Assembly (NCBI RefSeq): GCF_004378255.1
Contig: NZ_SNQG01000005.1
Coordinates: 434,001-498,000 of the forward strand
From: Mucilaginibacter phyllosphaerae
Lineage (GTDB): Bacteria; Bacteroidota; Bacteroidia; Sphingobacteriales; Sphingobacteriaceae
Direction: 5' to 3'
Length of the DNA stretch: 64,000 nucleotides
The translations under genes were made by a program, and so were the position numbers. Of the stretch, positions 1 through 10,251 are shown piece by piece; the first letter of the stretch is position 1; each line of letters starts with the position of its first letter. The notes under the pieces were generated by a model, which saw only the letters and a list, made by a program, of their open reading frames with translations, searched no databases and was not told the DNA's origin.

Positions 1-498
1 AATATCTGCATAGGTTTCTTCGCGACTAAGCAATACGTTAACCGCACGCTGGCCGCTATCTACCTGGTCTATCAGGTTTGGCAGGTCGCGATAGGCATCG
101 GGGCCAACCACTACATCAACCAGTTTTTCTTCTTCTAAAAATTTGGCTTTTAAACGCTCGGCCATACAGCCCAAAACGCCAACTACCATTCCGGGGTTAC
201 GAAATTTAGCACCGGCAAATTCTTTAAGGCGGTTGCGTACACGCACCTCGGCATTCTCGCGTATCGAACAGGTATTAATAAAAACCACGTCGGCATTGTT
301 AAAATCCGAGGTGGTTTCAAAACCTTTTTCGGCTAATATCGAAGCCACTATCTCACTGTCAGAAAAATTCATGGCGCAGCCATAACTTTCTATATAAAGC
401 TTGCGGCCATTGTTTTTACCAACAGGCTCTAAAATCAAAGCCTCGCCCTGCCTGCTCTCATCATGCACTTTATCCGGTATAAGCAAATCCATTGTCAT
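1..498 (-). CDS. miaB: tRNA-2-methylthio-N6-dimethylallyladenosine synthase MiaB (5' part only)
   Basis: Radical-SAM methylthiotransferase that adds the 2-methylthio group to i6A37 of tRNAs reading UNN codons, in the cytoplasm. Reading the minus strand from 498 gives an N-terminal MTTase (UPF0004) domain. All three cluster-binding cysteine contexts are present: [21 protein letters not shown] and GCMAERL. The AMNFSDSE stretch and the leader before it favour MiaB over RimO or MtaB. Two in-frame ATGs (498 and 492) are possible; 498 is used. The radical-SAM CxxxCxxC and TRAM domains lie beyond the window edge. It diverges from the AsmA-like gene. No internal stop was seen in the visible part. Confidence 0.93.
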   Translation of the reverse strand, partial: MTMDLLIPDKVHDESRQGEALILEPVGKNNGRKLYIESYGCAMNFSDSEIVASILAEKGFETTSDFNNADVVFINTCSIRENAEVRVRNRLKEFAGAKFRNPGMVVGVLGCMAERLKAKFLEEEKLVDVVVGPDAYRDLPNLIDQVDSGQRAVNVLLSREETYADI

Positions 499-514
499 CT
501 AAAAAATTGAACCG

Positions 515-522
515 CAAAAATA
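515..522 (-). promoter_or_regulatory. Candidate -7 element of the miaB promoter
   Basis: The minus strand reads TATTTTTG, an exact TAnnTTTG match, ending about 16 nt before the miaB ATG. I found no clear TTTG about 19 bp upstream. A short inverted repeat (TGACA-GTT-TGTCA, 544-556) sits near where the -33 region would be. Confidence 0.4.
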
Positions 523-641
523 CATAATTTTTAGATAATGATGTGACAGTTTGTCAGCGTTTAACAATTTTCGTTTTTTGTTGTTGTAACATCACACGGC
601 AGCTATGAGGCTGCTGTAACCTAATACTTAGCAGATACGCA

Positions 642-2450
642 ATGAGCAAATCATTTTTTAAATTTAAGTGGCAAAAAATATTGTTTATTACCGCAGGCGC
701 CCTTTTAGTACTTGCCCTGGTAGCCGCTGTATGCATCAATAGCTTTTTAGCGCCCAAGCTATCTGATAAGTTAAAAGAAGCCGTTTTAAAAGGCACCGAT
801 AGCTTATACAATATTAATTTTAACAGTATTGACCTGGACGTGCTGCAAGGCCGGGCTGTGTTATACGGCATTGTTTTTAAGCCTGATACAGCCGTTTACA
901 ATAAATTGAAAAAAAGCGATATTGCGCCGCCCAAACTTTATGCCCTGCATGCCGACCGGCTGCTGGTATCTGATGTGCATCTTTTAACCTTTTACTTTAA
1001 AAACAAACTAAATATCGGCCACATAGCGATCAACACGCCCCGGGTCGTGATCAGCACTTATGCCGGCAGGGATACCGTACAGAAAAAAGACAAGCGTACC
1101 CTTTATCAAAAAATTGCCAAAACTTTTAAAGAGGTACGCGTTGGGGAGATTGTGGTTACCAACATCAACTATAAAGAAAAAGATTATACCGGGCCAAAGC
1201 CTTCCGGGGCTGAATTGAAAGAGATGGATGTAAAGGCTACCGATTTTCTGATAGATGCGGCCTCACAAACGGATACCTCGCGCTTTTTATATTGCCGGGA
1301 TGTAAGCATCGCGATCAAAAATTACAGCAGCACATCTGCCGATGGTTTGTATTCCCTTAAGGTTAAATCGGTTAAGCTATCTACCCAAACCAAAAAGCTA
1401 ACGGCAGCCGGCCTGTACCTTACGCCCGCTGACGTAAAAACCTTTTTTGCTAAAAGTAAAAGCGACCGCTTTATGCTTCACCTGCAAAGTATTGTATTAA
1501 ATAATTTCGACTATAACATTTACCGGCAGTCGCAAAGCGTTGATATTAAAAAAATGGTGATAGATAGCGGGGCTTTTGAGGTAACCAGTAATTATAACGG
1601 CATTTTACCAACTACCGACAGGCTGGTAACCTTCCCCAATTGGGCTATCCGCAATACACTGCCCACGCCGCTGAATATCGATACGCTCGACCTGCAGCAC
1701 GTGAATTTTGTTTATACCGAGCTTAACAAAAAACCCAACAAGTTTGGGCATTTAAAGTTCAGCAACATTAGCGGGCGTATGCGTAATCTTACCAACCGTA
1801 AAGAGCTGCTTAAACAAAACAACCGGGCTACCGCAAACATCACCAGCTATTTTATGGGTAAAGCCAAACTGGATGTGCAGTTTATATTTAACCTTGCCGA
1901 TGCCAATTACAGCTATGCTTATAAAGGCCGCCTTGCCCCTATGAACATGGCTGATGTAAACCCGGTGCTGATGCCCCTGTCATTAGTAAAAATAACATCG
2001 GGCAGGGTAAAAAGCTTTAATTTTGATGTAAACAGCACGCAAAAAGTATCTAAAGGCACCGTTTCTCTTTTATATAAGGATCTGTATGTTGATGTGCTTA
2101 GGCCCGATTACAGTAAAAATACTTTATTAAGCACATTGGCCAATACCGTGGTTTTAAAGCACGACAACCCGGACGATGGCAGTAAAACCCCGCGTTTAGC
2201 CAACGTTGTTTATATCCGCCCGGCAAACTTCCCGTTTTTTAAAACAGTTTGGTTTGTGCTGCTTAACGGCATCAAAAGCTGCGCAGGTATTGGCCCTGCA
2301 CAGCAGAAAAAACTAACCCTGCAAACTGATCCTGCCGACAAAAAAGAACAGGAAAAGATCATCAGGAAAGCTGTAAAGGATAAAGAAAAAGCCGATGAAG
2401 AGTACAAAAAGAAATTAAAGGAAAAACTGCAGAAGAATAAAAAAGGTTAA
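642..2450 (+). CDS. AsmA-like membrane-anchored protein, function unknown
   Basis: A 602-residue protein with a short basic start and one strong transmembrane helix (about residues 12-34), so probably inner-membrane anchored with a large periplasmic part. The body alternates short hydrophobic strands and polar residues (for example LDVLQGRAVLYGI), as in AsmA/DUF748-type beta-rich proteins that act in outer-membrane or lipid homeostasis; I infer that family only from pattern. The last 30 residues are highly charged (repeated Lys/Glu, ending KKG) and look helical. Its stop codon directly abuts the sprA stop with no spacer. It diverges from miaB across 143 bp. No enzyme motif was seen. Confidence 0.72.
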   Translation: MSKSFFKFKWQKILFITAGALLVLALVAAVCINSFLAPKLSDKLKEAVLKGTDSLYNINFNSIDLDVLQGRAVLYGIVFKPDTAVYNKLKKSDIAPPKLYALHADRLLVSDVHLLTFYFKNKLNIGHIAINTPRVVISTYAGRDTVQKKDKRTLYQKIAKTFKEVRVGEIVVTNINYKEKDYTGPKPSGAELKEMDVKATDFLIDAASQTDTSRFLYCRDVSIAIKNYSSTSADGLYSLKVKSVKLSTQTKKLTAAGLYLTPADVKTFFAKSKSDRFMLHLQSIVLNNFDYNIYRQSQSVDIKKMVIDSGAFEVTSNYNGILPTTDRLVTFPNWAIRNTLPTPLNIDTLDLQHVNFVYTELNKKPNKFGHLKFSNISGRMRNLTNRKELLKQNNRATANITSYFMGKAKLDVQFIFNLADANYSYAYKGRLAPMNMADVNPVLMPLSLVKITSGRVKSFNFDVNSTQKVSKGTVSLLYKDLYVDVLRPDYSKNTLLSTLANTVVLKHDNPDDGSKTPRLANVVYIRPANFPFFKTVWFVLLNGIKSCAGIGPAQQKKLTLQTDPADKKEQEKIIRKAVKDKEKADEEYKKKLKEKLQKNKKG

Positions 2451-5400
2451 TTATTGCAGCAGCAACTTTAAGTTAATACCAAAGTTGGTAAACGATGTAT
2501 TAAAAGCCTGCGAGGTGTAGGGCTTGGTAATATTACTATCGTAAAACAGGTTAAGGTTAAAACGCTGGTTGATCACATAATCTATCGCCGGGCGCAGAGT
2601 GATGTTCTGCGCGCCTGATGAGATCTCGGCATTAGGTACATCGGCACGGTAAATAAGGGTTTTATTATCGCGCACAGCCACATCCAGTTTAAAATTAATA
2701 TCGTTATTATCCCGGTTGCCGGTACCGAACAGCCCCCACGGCATCCTGAAGTTTTTGGGGCGGTAACCAAACCCAAATACCAGTATATTTTCGTCCTGCT
2801 GGGCCAGCTGGCTGTTTAACAGGCTCAAATTTAACGAGCGGGTTTTGCGGTATTCAAAATTAGCTGTCATGCTGTTCTTAAACCTTACATCGGCACCCAA
2901 CAGCGGCACAAACTGCTCAAATATGGCAACCTGCGAAAACTGGTAAAACGGCAGAAAATCATTATTAAAATCTCTTGATGCTGCGCCACCGCTGCTTTCC
3001 TGGTACTGCAGCAGCGTGGTAAAGCTGCTTACGTTGTATGAGGAGCGGTACCCATGCTTCAGATCGAAGGAATCGAAAAGATCTGAAAAGAAGGGCAGCT
3101 TGCCTAAACCTGCATAAGAGATTTGCCAGTTTGGGATAGGTATCTTAGGAAACTGGCTGGTACTAACAGATGCGGCATCCTTGCCCGAATAAGCTGCCAG
3201 GAATGCCGGCACCAATACATTTTGCGCATTTGGCCCGTAGCCATCTGCATAACCGGCCGAGCCACCCACCGAATTTGGATTGGTAACGCCCAGCCTTTGC
3301 GATATCACCGTACGGTTATTTAAAAACTGCTGATAGGCCTTTGAGGTGCTGTTGGCATCGCCTGCCTTAGCAAACGCGGTAGCCAGCGACAGATACGAAA
3401 CGCTGTAGGTACCGGTTGTTACCTGCCCCAGGTTTTCAAAACTGCTGGTTGTTGGCAGGTATTTAAAATTACTTTGATAGTTACGGTCCTGCGTCCGGAA
3501 GCCGATCAGTTCTATCCGCAGATCGGGCAGCGGTTCGATAATGCTGCGCAGGCGGATATCCTCATTAAATGATTTTACATACAGCTGGTTCTGCAACGTA
3601 TCGGTAGTGATCCATCCGTTGGTGATCGCCTTCTGCCGAATATCTGCCTGGCTGCCTAACAGAAAACCTATGCCCGGTGCATCGTAAGTAACATCCTGCC
3701 CAAAAAAGTTTGATTTAGGCAGGTACCCCGGCAGGAAGGTACCCTCTGTACGGGTATATGTGCCGCTAATGCTTTTAATACCCGTAAGTATGCCCAGCAA
3801 CAGTTTGGCAGCCCCTGTTTTTTCGTTTTTGCCTTTGCGCAATGCGCTAAACTTATTATAAAAGTTGGCAAAATTAAGGTTGGGGTTAAGCTGTATGGTA
3901 CGCGCGTTCTGGATAGTGTTGCCCACATCGTAGGTTGGGTCGTTTATGGCAAATTCGGGTTGGGTTTGCCAGTTAAAATTGGTACTGTAGCGCACGGTTA
4001 GGGCGGTCCACTCCAGGCCCGGTATTTTATTTACCGGCGCGGTATAGTTTAAGTTAATGGTGTGATTATAGTTGGTAGTACGCCCCAGCCTTAACAGGTT
4101 TTGCCAAAGCGTATCGCGTTTTAAACCGTTAATACGCCCGGCGGGCTCATCCACAACCGACAGGTTGGTGGCATCGATATCCAGGGTTAAGGCTTTTGAT
4201 AAATTCCAGCCGATACCGTAAACACGGGTAATGTTAAAGTTTTTGTTAAACGCTGTAGGTATCGGTATAAAGTTATTCGGGTCGTTATTACGCAGGGTAT
4301 TCTCTGAGTAAAAACGATCAAAGTTGATGCTGAAATTTAACCGTGACGGCAGTATGCTAAAGTTAAAATCGCGGGCAAGGGCCAGCAGGTTACTTTTAAT
4401 GATCTTGGCGAACGGGGTATAATACTTAGGCTCTTTATTATAGTTGTAGTTTAATGCAACACGGTAGGTTTTGGCATAATCCTTCTCTACAATAAAATCG
4501 TGATGCTCATACTCTGTGTAGGCGTAAGTAGCGGCAAAGTTTTCAATATCCCATAATTGCACCGGGGCGGCCGTGTTGGTACGCTCTTTATGCACGTTGG
4601 TAAAGTTGATGCTTTTACGCGTTGTAAAATCCTGGGTAACGTTTTTGATTGAATCGCGCGCTTTGTTGGTTGGCGCTGCTGCAAGTGATTTTTTCAGCTC
4701 TACATCCGGCGATGCAGGGTCATACTGCGGGGTGCTTATCTGGGTAGATATGTTTACATAAGCCGGGATCCTGATACCGCTTTTTTCCGGGAAGAATTTA
4801 CCCAGTTCAACACTTGCCGATGCATCGATGATCTGGTTATCGCTGCGGTTACGGTCGCTCACGCGCGAATCCAGTGTGCCAAAGCCAACGGTACTTTTAC
4901 TGCCGGATACGGTTATGTTGGCAAAATCTGCCAGTGCCGCATCTACACGTGCGGTAGCTGCCCAACCGCCGCGCTGGTCAAAATCTGTAAGGCGCAGCTC
5001 GTCAAACCAAACGGTACCGGTTTTATTCAGTCCGTCATCGGCGGCAAGGCTATTGGGTTTATAGGGATTGCCCACACCCAGCATAATAGCGCGCAGGCGG
5101 CTAATATCCGGCTGGCCTTTAATGGTTACCTTATTACGCCCGTCGGTATAAACAAACGGTACGGTAAAGGGCCATGGCTGCCCGTTTAGCTTGGCATTGT
5201 TACGGGCCAGCTTGGCATCAATTAAAATGGATAGCTGCAGGTCCAGCTCGTTATTGGCTGGCCAGATAGCGCCCGGGTCGCGGGTGCCGGGCTGGGTAAT
5301 GGCCAGCGGCACTTCATATTCGTAATAGTTATCCTGGTAATCAACACCCAAACGTACAAAGCCACTCAGGTCGTTATCCTTCAGCTGGTCGCCCTCGGCG

Positions 5401-8400
5401 TGGATGAACATCTGGATGCGTTTATACGAGCGCAGATCATTAAAAAAGGTGCGGAATGCCGCCCGGGAGTAGCCATCGCGCAGGTTGGCCACGTTTAAGG
5501 ATAACGACTGCTCGTTAAGTTTGGTATCTGTTTGCAGGTTATTGTAATTACGCTGGCGGTTAATACCCGGCGGCACTACATAAGGTATCGGGCTGCGGTT
5601 ACCGTTCTCTTCAATATTTACAGCCTGCACATCCAGGGTAGATCCATCTATAACCGGGTTGGTAATGGCTGGGTCGGCAATAACATTTATCGGGTTATTC
5701 TCCCTGTTAAAGGTACGCCACTCGCTGCGCGCCAGTTGTAAGGTTGCAAAACGCAAAACGGCGGTATCGGCAAAGTTGGTCATAAACATCCGCATAAACC
5801 GGATGGCCTTAAAATCCTGTATGTTACCTACCTTGCTCTGGTAATCGGTTATAGGCACCCTAAACTGGTACCAGCTTACGGCCTGCGTGGTGCCGTTTGG
5901 CAGCTTTACGTTTGATGTGATCTTATCATTAATATAATTTTGGCCGATAACCATATCCTGCGGGCGGATGGATACGCGGTACTGAAAGTACTCGTCGGTC
6001 TGGCTCATGTTATTGTCGCGGTTAATGTCTTCGCCATCCGGCAAGGATGTTGACGCCGATGTTTGCAGGCCCAGTTCTGCCTGCGATTGTTCTGCCGTTT
6101 TAGAGTTACCATCTGTGCCGTTGTAGCGGCTGTAACGGTCAAGTATCCCGGCGCGGGCCTGGTCAAGCAGCGGCCCCTGGTAATACTGGTAATCATCTGA
6201 TGAAGGGTCGTTTGAAAACGCGGTTGCTGCCTGCGGGTTCAGCAAGCCTTGTACCTGCTGCACCACAGGTGCAAATTTTGTTTTCTCATCGGTATCGTTC
6301 AATCCGTCTAAACCAACGTCCTGCAACCTACGCGAATCGGGGTTGTTATCAAAGGCATTAATAACCGGCTGTAATTTGGATACGCGGCCCCAGTTGGTTT
6401 CATCAACCTGGCTGGCATCTGCCGCGGTTACCGGCAGGCTGTTCTCTAAACTTTTACGGCCATCCTTTAAAATATCTTCAGATACGCTGCCCAAGTTAAA
6501 ATAAAGGTCGCCGCCGCTTGAATTTTGATTGTAGATGAACGGGTCCATCACCCAAAACTCAATATAGCCTACGTTTAAAGCTTCAAAGTCGTTGGTTTCT
6601 AACTTTCTGAAGATACCGCCCCACTTGGTTCTTGGGTTTTGCAGCGTACCATCGTTATTAACCCCGGTAGTAACATAGTTATACGGCCCGCGCACTGTTG
6701 GGTAAAACACCATGTTTAGGGTAGATAAGCTTAAGGGCTGCCCGGTGGTAGATTGTTTATAAGGGAAAACTTCCTGCTCGATAACCTGCCTTACGTAATG
6801 GTTAGAAAGTTCGTTACGGGATACCGACAGGTTGCCCGAGTTGGTGTAAAATATAGGGTCGATGTTATAGAATGCCAAACGCGCACGGTTGTAGCCATAG
6901 CTCAGGTCATCAAAATTAGCCGACTCGGGGAACAACTGCGGCGTGCCCGAAATTTGCCAGTTAATGGCACTTTTGATATCAATAACCGAACGGCTGTTCT
7001 CAAAATCGTCCAGATAGGACGTTCCGTTTTTAGAGCCTGCAAAATTAAGCGCATTGGGGCTGCCCGGCCTTAGCTGGGCAAATTCGCCGCTAAAATTAAT
7101 GGTAGACGGTGCCTTGGTGTTGATGAACGGGATCTTATCAACCAAACGGGTTAAAAACCGCGATTGCGTACTGTAATTAGCATCAAAACCCCAAATGGTA
7201 TTAGAAATAGATTCTTCGCCAACAATTTCATTTTGGGTGATGGGCTGCTCGGTAAGGTGCATTACGGTTGCCCCCAGGTTCAGTTTATCGCTCAGATGAT
7301 AATCCAGCCTTGACCCGAACAACGATTTTTGCTGCACGCCAAAAAGTTCGTTATTCTCTATCTTAACATTAAGGGTTTGGCCCGATGCTAAAAGCGCCTG
7401 GTTTAAGATCCGGATACGGCCTGCACTGTAATCAACGGTATAATCGGCACCCTCCTGCAGCTTAATGGCACCGGCAGTAACCACTACCGACCCCTGCGGG
7501 ATATTCACGGCATTCAGCTGGTACTCAGATCCGCTTTGCGAAGTGTAAGTACCTTTAATAAGATACCTGTTTAATTTAGGGAAAAACTGCTGCGCAATGG
7601 TTTTGGTCGAATCGTAAAGCGGCTGGTAAACATACCTTGTAGCAAGATCGGTTTCGCCGGGGTCAAACTGTTTGGCCAGGTCGCTGCCGAAGGGCTCAAT
7701 CACGGGGAACATGATGCGCCCGTTCTGCGAATCTATCGTTACCCCTTCTAAAAAGTCGAAATAACCATCGGGGCGTTTATCATTTTGGGTATCCAGGTTA
7801 TCTACGCCTGTTATTTGCAGCCAGCGTTTGCTTTTCAGGTTCTGCCCCTCATCCATAATGGTTTTCTCGATGCCCGATTTATCATCCAGGCGAGAAACAT
7901 TTAGCCTGAAATTGGTAGGGCTTATCTGGTAGGCGCCCAGGGAATAGATGTTTTTCATCATCAGGTCCCAGGTTGGCAGGTTGGTTTTAAGCAGTTCGTT
8001 CTTTAATAACTTGGTGAACAAAACGGTTGGGGTATTTGGGTCAACCGCCCTGTCGCTGCTAAACTCACCCACCTGGTACTGCACGCCGTTTACCGTGTAC
8101 TGGTAAGCCACAGTTAACACTTCATCGTTATTTAGCGGGTAGTTAAGCGAAATATAACCCAGCTGCGGATGCAGGGTAAACTCCTTATCTGTTAGTTTGC
8201 GGGCGTAAGTTAGTTTGGCATAGTTATCTGTAGCGCCGCTTGCCCTAAAGTAATTGGCTACATCATTAGAGTTGGTGTTGCGGGCACCTGCCGGTAAACT
8301 AACCAGCAGGTTGTTTGATTGCTGGGTAAAGCCCGGCCCCCTGAAACCGGCAGGCAGGCCGCTGGTACCACCGGTAATAAGGGCGGTATTATAAGGCCTG

Positions 8401-9638
8401 TTCTCGCCCAGATCCAGGAAACCGATCACATCGCGCGAATCGGTAGTTACGTTGGTACGGTTGGTTGTCCAAACCTCAATTTTGGTGATATTTACGTTTG
8501 AACTGATGATAGGGATGTTGGCCAGGGCCCTGTTATAGTTGTTACGAAAATACTGCGACAGGAAAAAGTGCTTATTGCTTTCGTAATCGGCAGCAGTAAT
8601 GTTAATGTTTTGCTGCTGTGCACCGTTGGTAATGGTGATATTTTTAGCCTGCGACCGCTGCTGCGAAAAAATACTGGTTACATCCAGCTTACCAAACTTT
8701 AATTTGGTTTTAACCCCAAACAGGGCCTGGCTGCCAGATATCAACGTAGTATTTAAGGGCATACTAACCGTTCCGGCCTCTATCTTTTGAATGATCTCGT
8801 CCGGGTGGCCGGTGTAATCCAGTTTTATCTGGTTTTCAAACTGAAACTGCGCCTCGGTGTTATAATTGGTAGTGATCTTTAGTTTATCGCCAATTTCGCC
8901 GGTTACGTTCAGCTGGATGCGCTGGTCAAAATTAAAGTTGAACTGGTTGCGCTGGCGGGTATTAAACAGCGGGTTCTCGTTTTTATTGATCTGCCCGGCC
9001 AGTATCACTTCTGCCGACCCCTGCGGGCGGATGTTGATGTTAGAACTGCCGAAGATCTGCTCAAAAGTTTTGCTGCGCACCTTCATCTGCGGTATAAAGC
9101 CCGGCTGCTGCGATTCGTAGGCATAATTATCGGCAAGCTGTTTAAAATACTCGCGTTTTATACCGCGTTGCTGTAGTAGTAAATACTCGCCAAAGGTTAA
9201 ATATTGGGGGGCGCGGTAAAGCAGGTTACCTACCCGCTCGTATAAAATATAACGGTTGTTGGCTGCATCATATTCAATAGTGCGCACCAGGCCCGGCGGG
9301 TCTGTAAAAAAAATGCCCGAACGCTGCCTTTTGCTTTGCGGTTCGGTTAAGCTGATGGGGCCAAGTTTACGGCCGGTATCTGCTTTGGCATTGGATGATT
9401 GCTGCGCCGGTGTTTGTGCAACCGGCTGGGTTTGCTGGCGCTGCCCCTGCTGCTGCACCGGGTTTTGCTGCTGTATTTGTTGATTAGGAATTTGCCCCTG
9501 CCCGCCCGCTTGCTGTTGTGTTGGCTGCTGTACCGGCCTTTGTATGGGCGTTTGCTGTGCAAACACCTCCCCCGCCCCGCTAATAGCAGATAAAAGGGTT
9601 ATAACTACAAAAAGCTTAGTAGTAAAGGTTCTAATCAA
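2451..9638 (-). CDS. sprA: SprA, outer-membrane translocon of the type IX secretion system
   Basis: SprA forms the giant outer-membrane beta-barrel through which T9SS cargo (gliding adhesins, enzymes) leaves the cell. At 2395 residues it matches the usual family length of about 2400. It has a cleavable signal peptide (residues 1-27), then a Gln/Pro-rich, low-complexity segment (about 28-88). A family-typical core follows, with GRIRILNQALLASGQ-type repeats, SprA_N-like regions and a long Asn/Tyr/Phe-rich strand region. It ends in an aromatic strand (INLKLLLQ) typical of barrel closure. The gene lies 22 bp downstream of ruvA on the same strand, so it is probably co-transcribed with maeB and ruvA. 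The many short ORFs in other frames are shadows. The 35715 protein may be a local cargo. Confidence 0.95.
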   Translation of the reverse strand: MIRTFTTKLFVVITLLSAISGAGEVFAQQTPIQRPVQQPTQQQAGGQGQIPNQQIQQQNPVQQQGQRQQTQPVAQTPAQQSSNAKADTGRKLGPISLTEPQSKRQRSGIFFTDPPGLVRTIEYDAANNRYILYERVGNLLYRAPQYLTFGEYLLLQQRGIKREYFKQLADNYAYESQQPGFIPQMKVRSKTFEQIFGSSNINIRPQGSAEVILAGQINKNENPLFNTRQRNQFNFNFDQRIQLNVTGEIGDKLKITTNYNTEAQFQFENQIKLDYTGHPDEIIQKIEAGTVSMPLNTTLISGSQALFGVKTKLKFGKLDVTSIFSQQRSQAKNITITNGAQQQNINITAADYESNKHFFLSQYFRNNYNRALANIPIISSNVNITKIEVWTTNRTNVTTDSRDVIGFLDLGENRPYNTALITGGTSGLPAGFRGPGFTQQSNNLLVSLPAGARNTNSNDVANYFRASGATDNYAKLTYARKLTDKEFTLHPQLGYISLNYPLNNDEVLTVAYQYTVNGVQYQVGEFSSDRAVDPNTPTVLFTKLLKNELLKTNLPTWDLMMKNIYSLGAYQISPTNFRLNVSRLDDKSGIEKTIMDEGQNLKSKRWLQITGVDNLDTQNDKRPDGYFDFLEGVTIDSQNGRIMFPVIEPFGSDLAKQFDPGETDLATRYVYQPLYDSTKTIAQQFFPKLNRYLIKGTYTSQSGSEYQLNAVNIPQGSVVVTAGAIKLQEGADYTVDYSAGRIRILNQALLASGQTLNVKIENNELFGVQQKSLFGSRLDYHLSDKLNLGATVMHLTEQPITQNEIVGEESISNTIWGFDANYSTQSRFLTRLVDKIPFINTKAPSTINFSGEFAQLRPGSPNALNFAGSKNGTSYLDDFENSRSVIDIKSAINWQISGTPQLFPESANFDDLSYGYNRARLAFYNIDPIFYTNSGNLSVSRNELSNHYVRQVIEQEVFPYKQSTTGQPLSLSTLNMVFYPTVRGPYNYVTTGVNNDGTLQNPRTKWGGIFRKLETNDFEALNVGYIEFWVMDPFIYNQNSSGGDLYFNLGSVSEDILKDGRKSLENSLPVTAADASQVDETNWGRVSKLQPVINAFDNNPDSRRLQDVGLDGLNDTDEKTKFAPVVQQVQGLLNPQAATAFSNDPSSDDYQYYQGPLLDQARAGILDRYSRYNGTDGNSKTAEQSQAELGLQTSASTSLPDGEDINRDNNMSQTDEYFQYRVSIRPQDMVIGQNYINDKITSNVKLPNGTTQAVSWYQFRVPITDYQSKVGNIQDFKAIRFMRMFMTNFADTAVLRFATLQLARSEWRTFNRENNPINVIADPAITNPVIDGSTLDVQAVNIEENGNRSPIPYVVPPGINRQRNYNNLQTDTKLNEQSLSLNVANLRDGYSRAAFRTFFNDLRSYKRIQMFIHAEGDQLKDNDLSGFVRLGVDYQDNYYEYEVPLAITQPGTRDPGAIWPANNELDLQLSILIDAKLARNNAKLNGQPWPFTVPFVYTDGRNKVTIKGQPDISRLRAIMLGVGNPYKPNSLAADDGLNKTGTVWFDELRLTDFDQRGGWAATARVDAALADFANITVSGSKSTVGFGTLDSRVSDRNRSDNQIIDASASVELGKFFPEKSGIRIPAYVNISTQISTPQYDPASPDVELKKSLAAAPTNKARDSIKNVTQDFTTRKSINFTNVHKERTNTAAPVQLWDIENFAATYAYTEYEHHDFIVEKDYAKTYRVALNYNYNKEPKYYTPFAKIIKSNLLALARDFNFSILPSRLNFSINFDRFYSENTLRNNDPNNFIPIPTAFNKNFNITRVYGIGWNLSKALTLDIDATNLSVVDEPAGRINGLKRDTLWQNLLRLGRTTNYNHTINLNYTAPVNKIPGLEWTALTVRYSTNFNWQTQPEFAINDPTYDVGNTIQNARTIQLNPNLNFANFYNKFSALRKGKNEKTGAAKLLLGILTGIKSISGTYTRTEGTFLPGYLPKSNFFGQDVTYDAPGIGFLLGSQADIRQKAITNGWITTDTLQNQLYVKSFNEDIRLRSIIEPLPDLRIELIGFRTQDRNYQSNFKYLPTTSSFENLGQVTTGTYSVSYLSLATAFAKAGDANSTSKAYQQFLNNRTVISQRLGVTNPNSVGGSAGYADGYGPNAQNVLVPAFLAAYSGKDAASVSTSQFPKIPIPNWQISYAGLGKLPFFSDLFDSFDLKHGYRSSYNVSSFTTLLQYQESSGGAASRDFNNDFLPFYQFSQVAIFEQFVPLLGADVRFKNSMTANFEYRKTRSLNLSLLNSQLAQQDENILVFGFGYRPKNFRMPWGLFGTGNRDNNDINFKLDVAVRDNKTLIYRADVPNAEISSGAQNITLRPAIDYVINQRFNLNLFYDSNITKPYTSQAFNTSFTNFGINLKLLLQ

Positions 9639-9660
9639 GTGATAAATTATTGCAATGTAA

Positions 9661-10245
9661 TTATAAGCTTTTTAGCGCAGATTTAATTAATTGTTCTACA
9701 GTTAAAACCCCCGCGTTTTTGCCCATTTCCTGGTCCAAAACTTTTTCTGCAACGTTACGAACAAATCCAAGCATTACAAGGGCAGAAAGGGCTTCATCTT
9801 TTGCCGTTTTTAACCCTGGCATTACCGTTAAGGTATCTGGCCCTTCTTTTTTAAGCTTGTCCTGCAACTCTAATATTACACGCTGCGCAGATTTTGGGCC
9901 GATACCTTTTATGCGTTGAATGGCCGCAACATTACCCTGCACAATAGCCGCCTGGATCTCGGCCGGGGTGATAGAAGATAACATCATACGGCCCGTATTA
10001 GGGCCTATGCCGGATATGGATATCAGGTGCATAAACAGCCGGCGCTCCCCTTCGGTAGCAAAGCCATAAAGAGTGTGTGCATCCTCTTTTACATGCAGCC
10101 AAACAAAAAGTTTGCAGCGCTCGCCCTCAGGAAGTTGTGAGTAGGTATTTAACGATATATTGATGTGGTAGCCAATCCCCCCGGCATCAATAACTACGTG
10201 GGCAGCGCCTTTAAAAGCTAACCTGCCATCAATATAATCGTACAT
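9661..10245 (-). CDS. ruvA: Holliday junction DNA helicase subunit RuvA
   Basis: RuvA binds four-way DNA junctions as a tetramer and loads the RuvB motor for branch migration. The 194-residue length is standard. The N-terminal OB-fold domain (MYDYIDGRLAFKGAAHVVI) carries the YDYIxG start of the family. Two helix-hairpin-helix motifs follow: SGIGPNTGRMML and KGIGPKSAQRVILEL. The C-terminal three-helix domain that contacts RuvB (about 145-194) contains the ALVMLGF motif. It starts 6 bp after the maeB stop and is followed by sprA, giving a tight operon. RuvB and RuvC are not in the window. Confidence 0.97.
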   Translation of the reverse strand: MYDYIDGRLAFKGAAHVVIDAGGIGYHINISLNTYSQLPEGERCKLFVWLHVKEDAHTLYGFATEGERRLFMHLISISGIGPNTGRMMLSSITPAEIQAAIVQGNVAAIQRIKGIGPKSAQRVILELQDKLKKEGPDTLTVMPGLKTAKDEALSALVMLGFVRNVAEKVLDQEMGKNAGVLTVEQLIKSALKSL

Positions 10246-10251
10246 TTGTTG

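Noticed and set aside
143..385. Open frame on the plus strand across the window start
   Set aside because: It is antisense to miaB, whose conserved cysteine motifs are on the minus strand.
3123..9593. Many 60-100-codon open frames on both strands within the sprA region
   Set aside because: They are shadows of one 2395-codon gene in other frames; none has a recognisable domain or a promoter.
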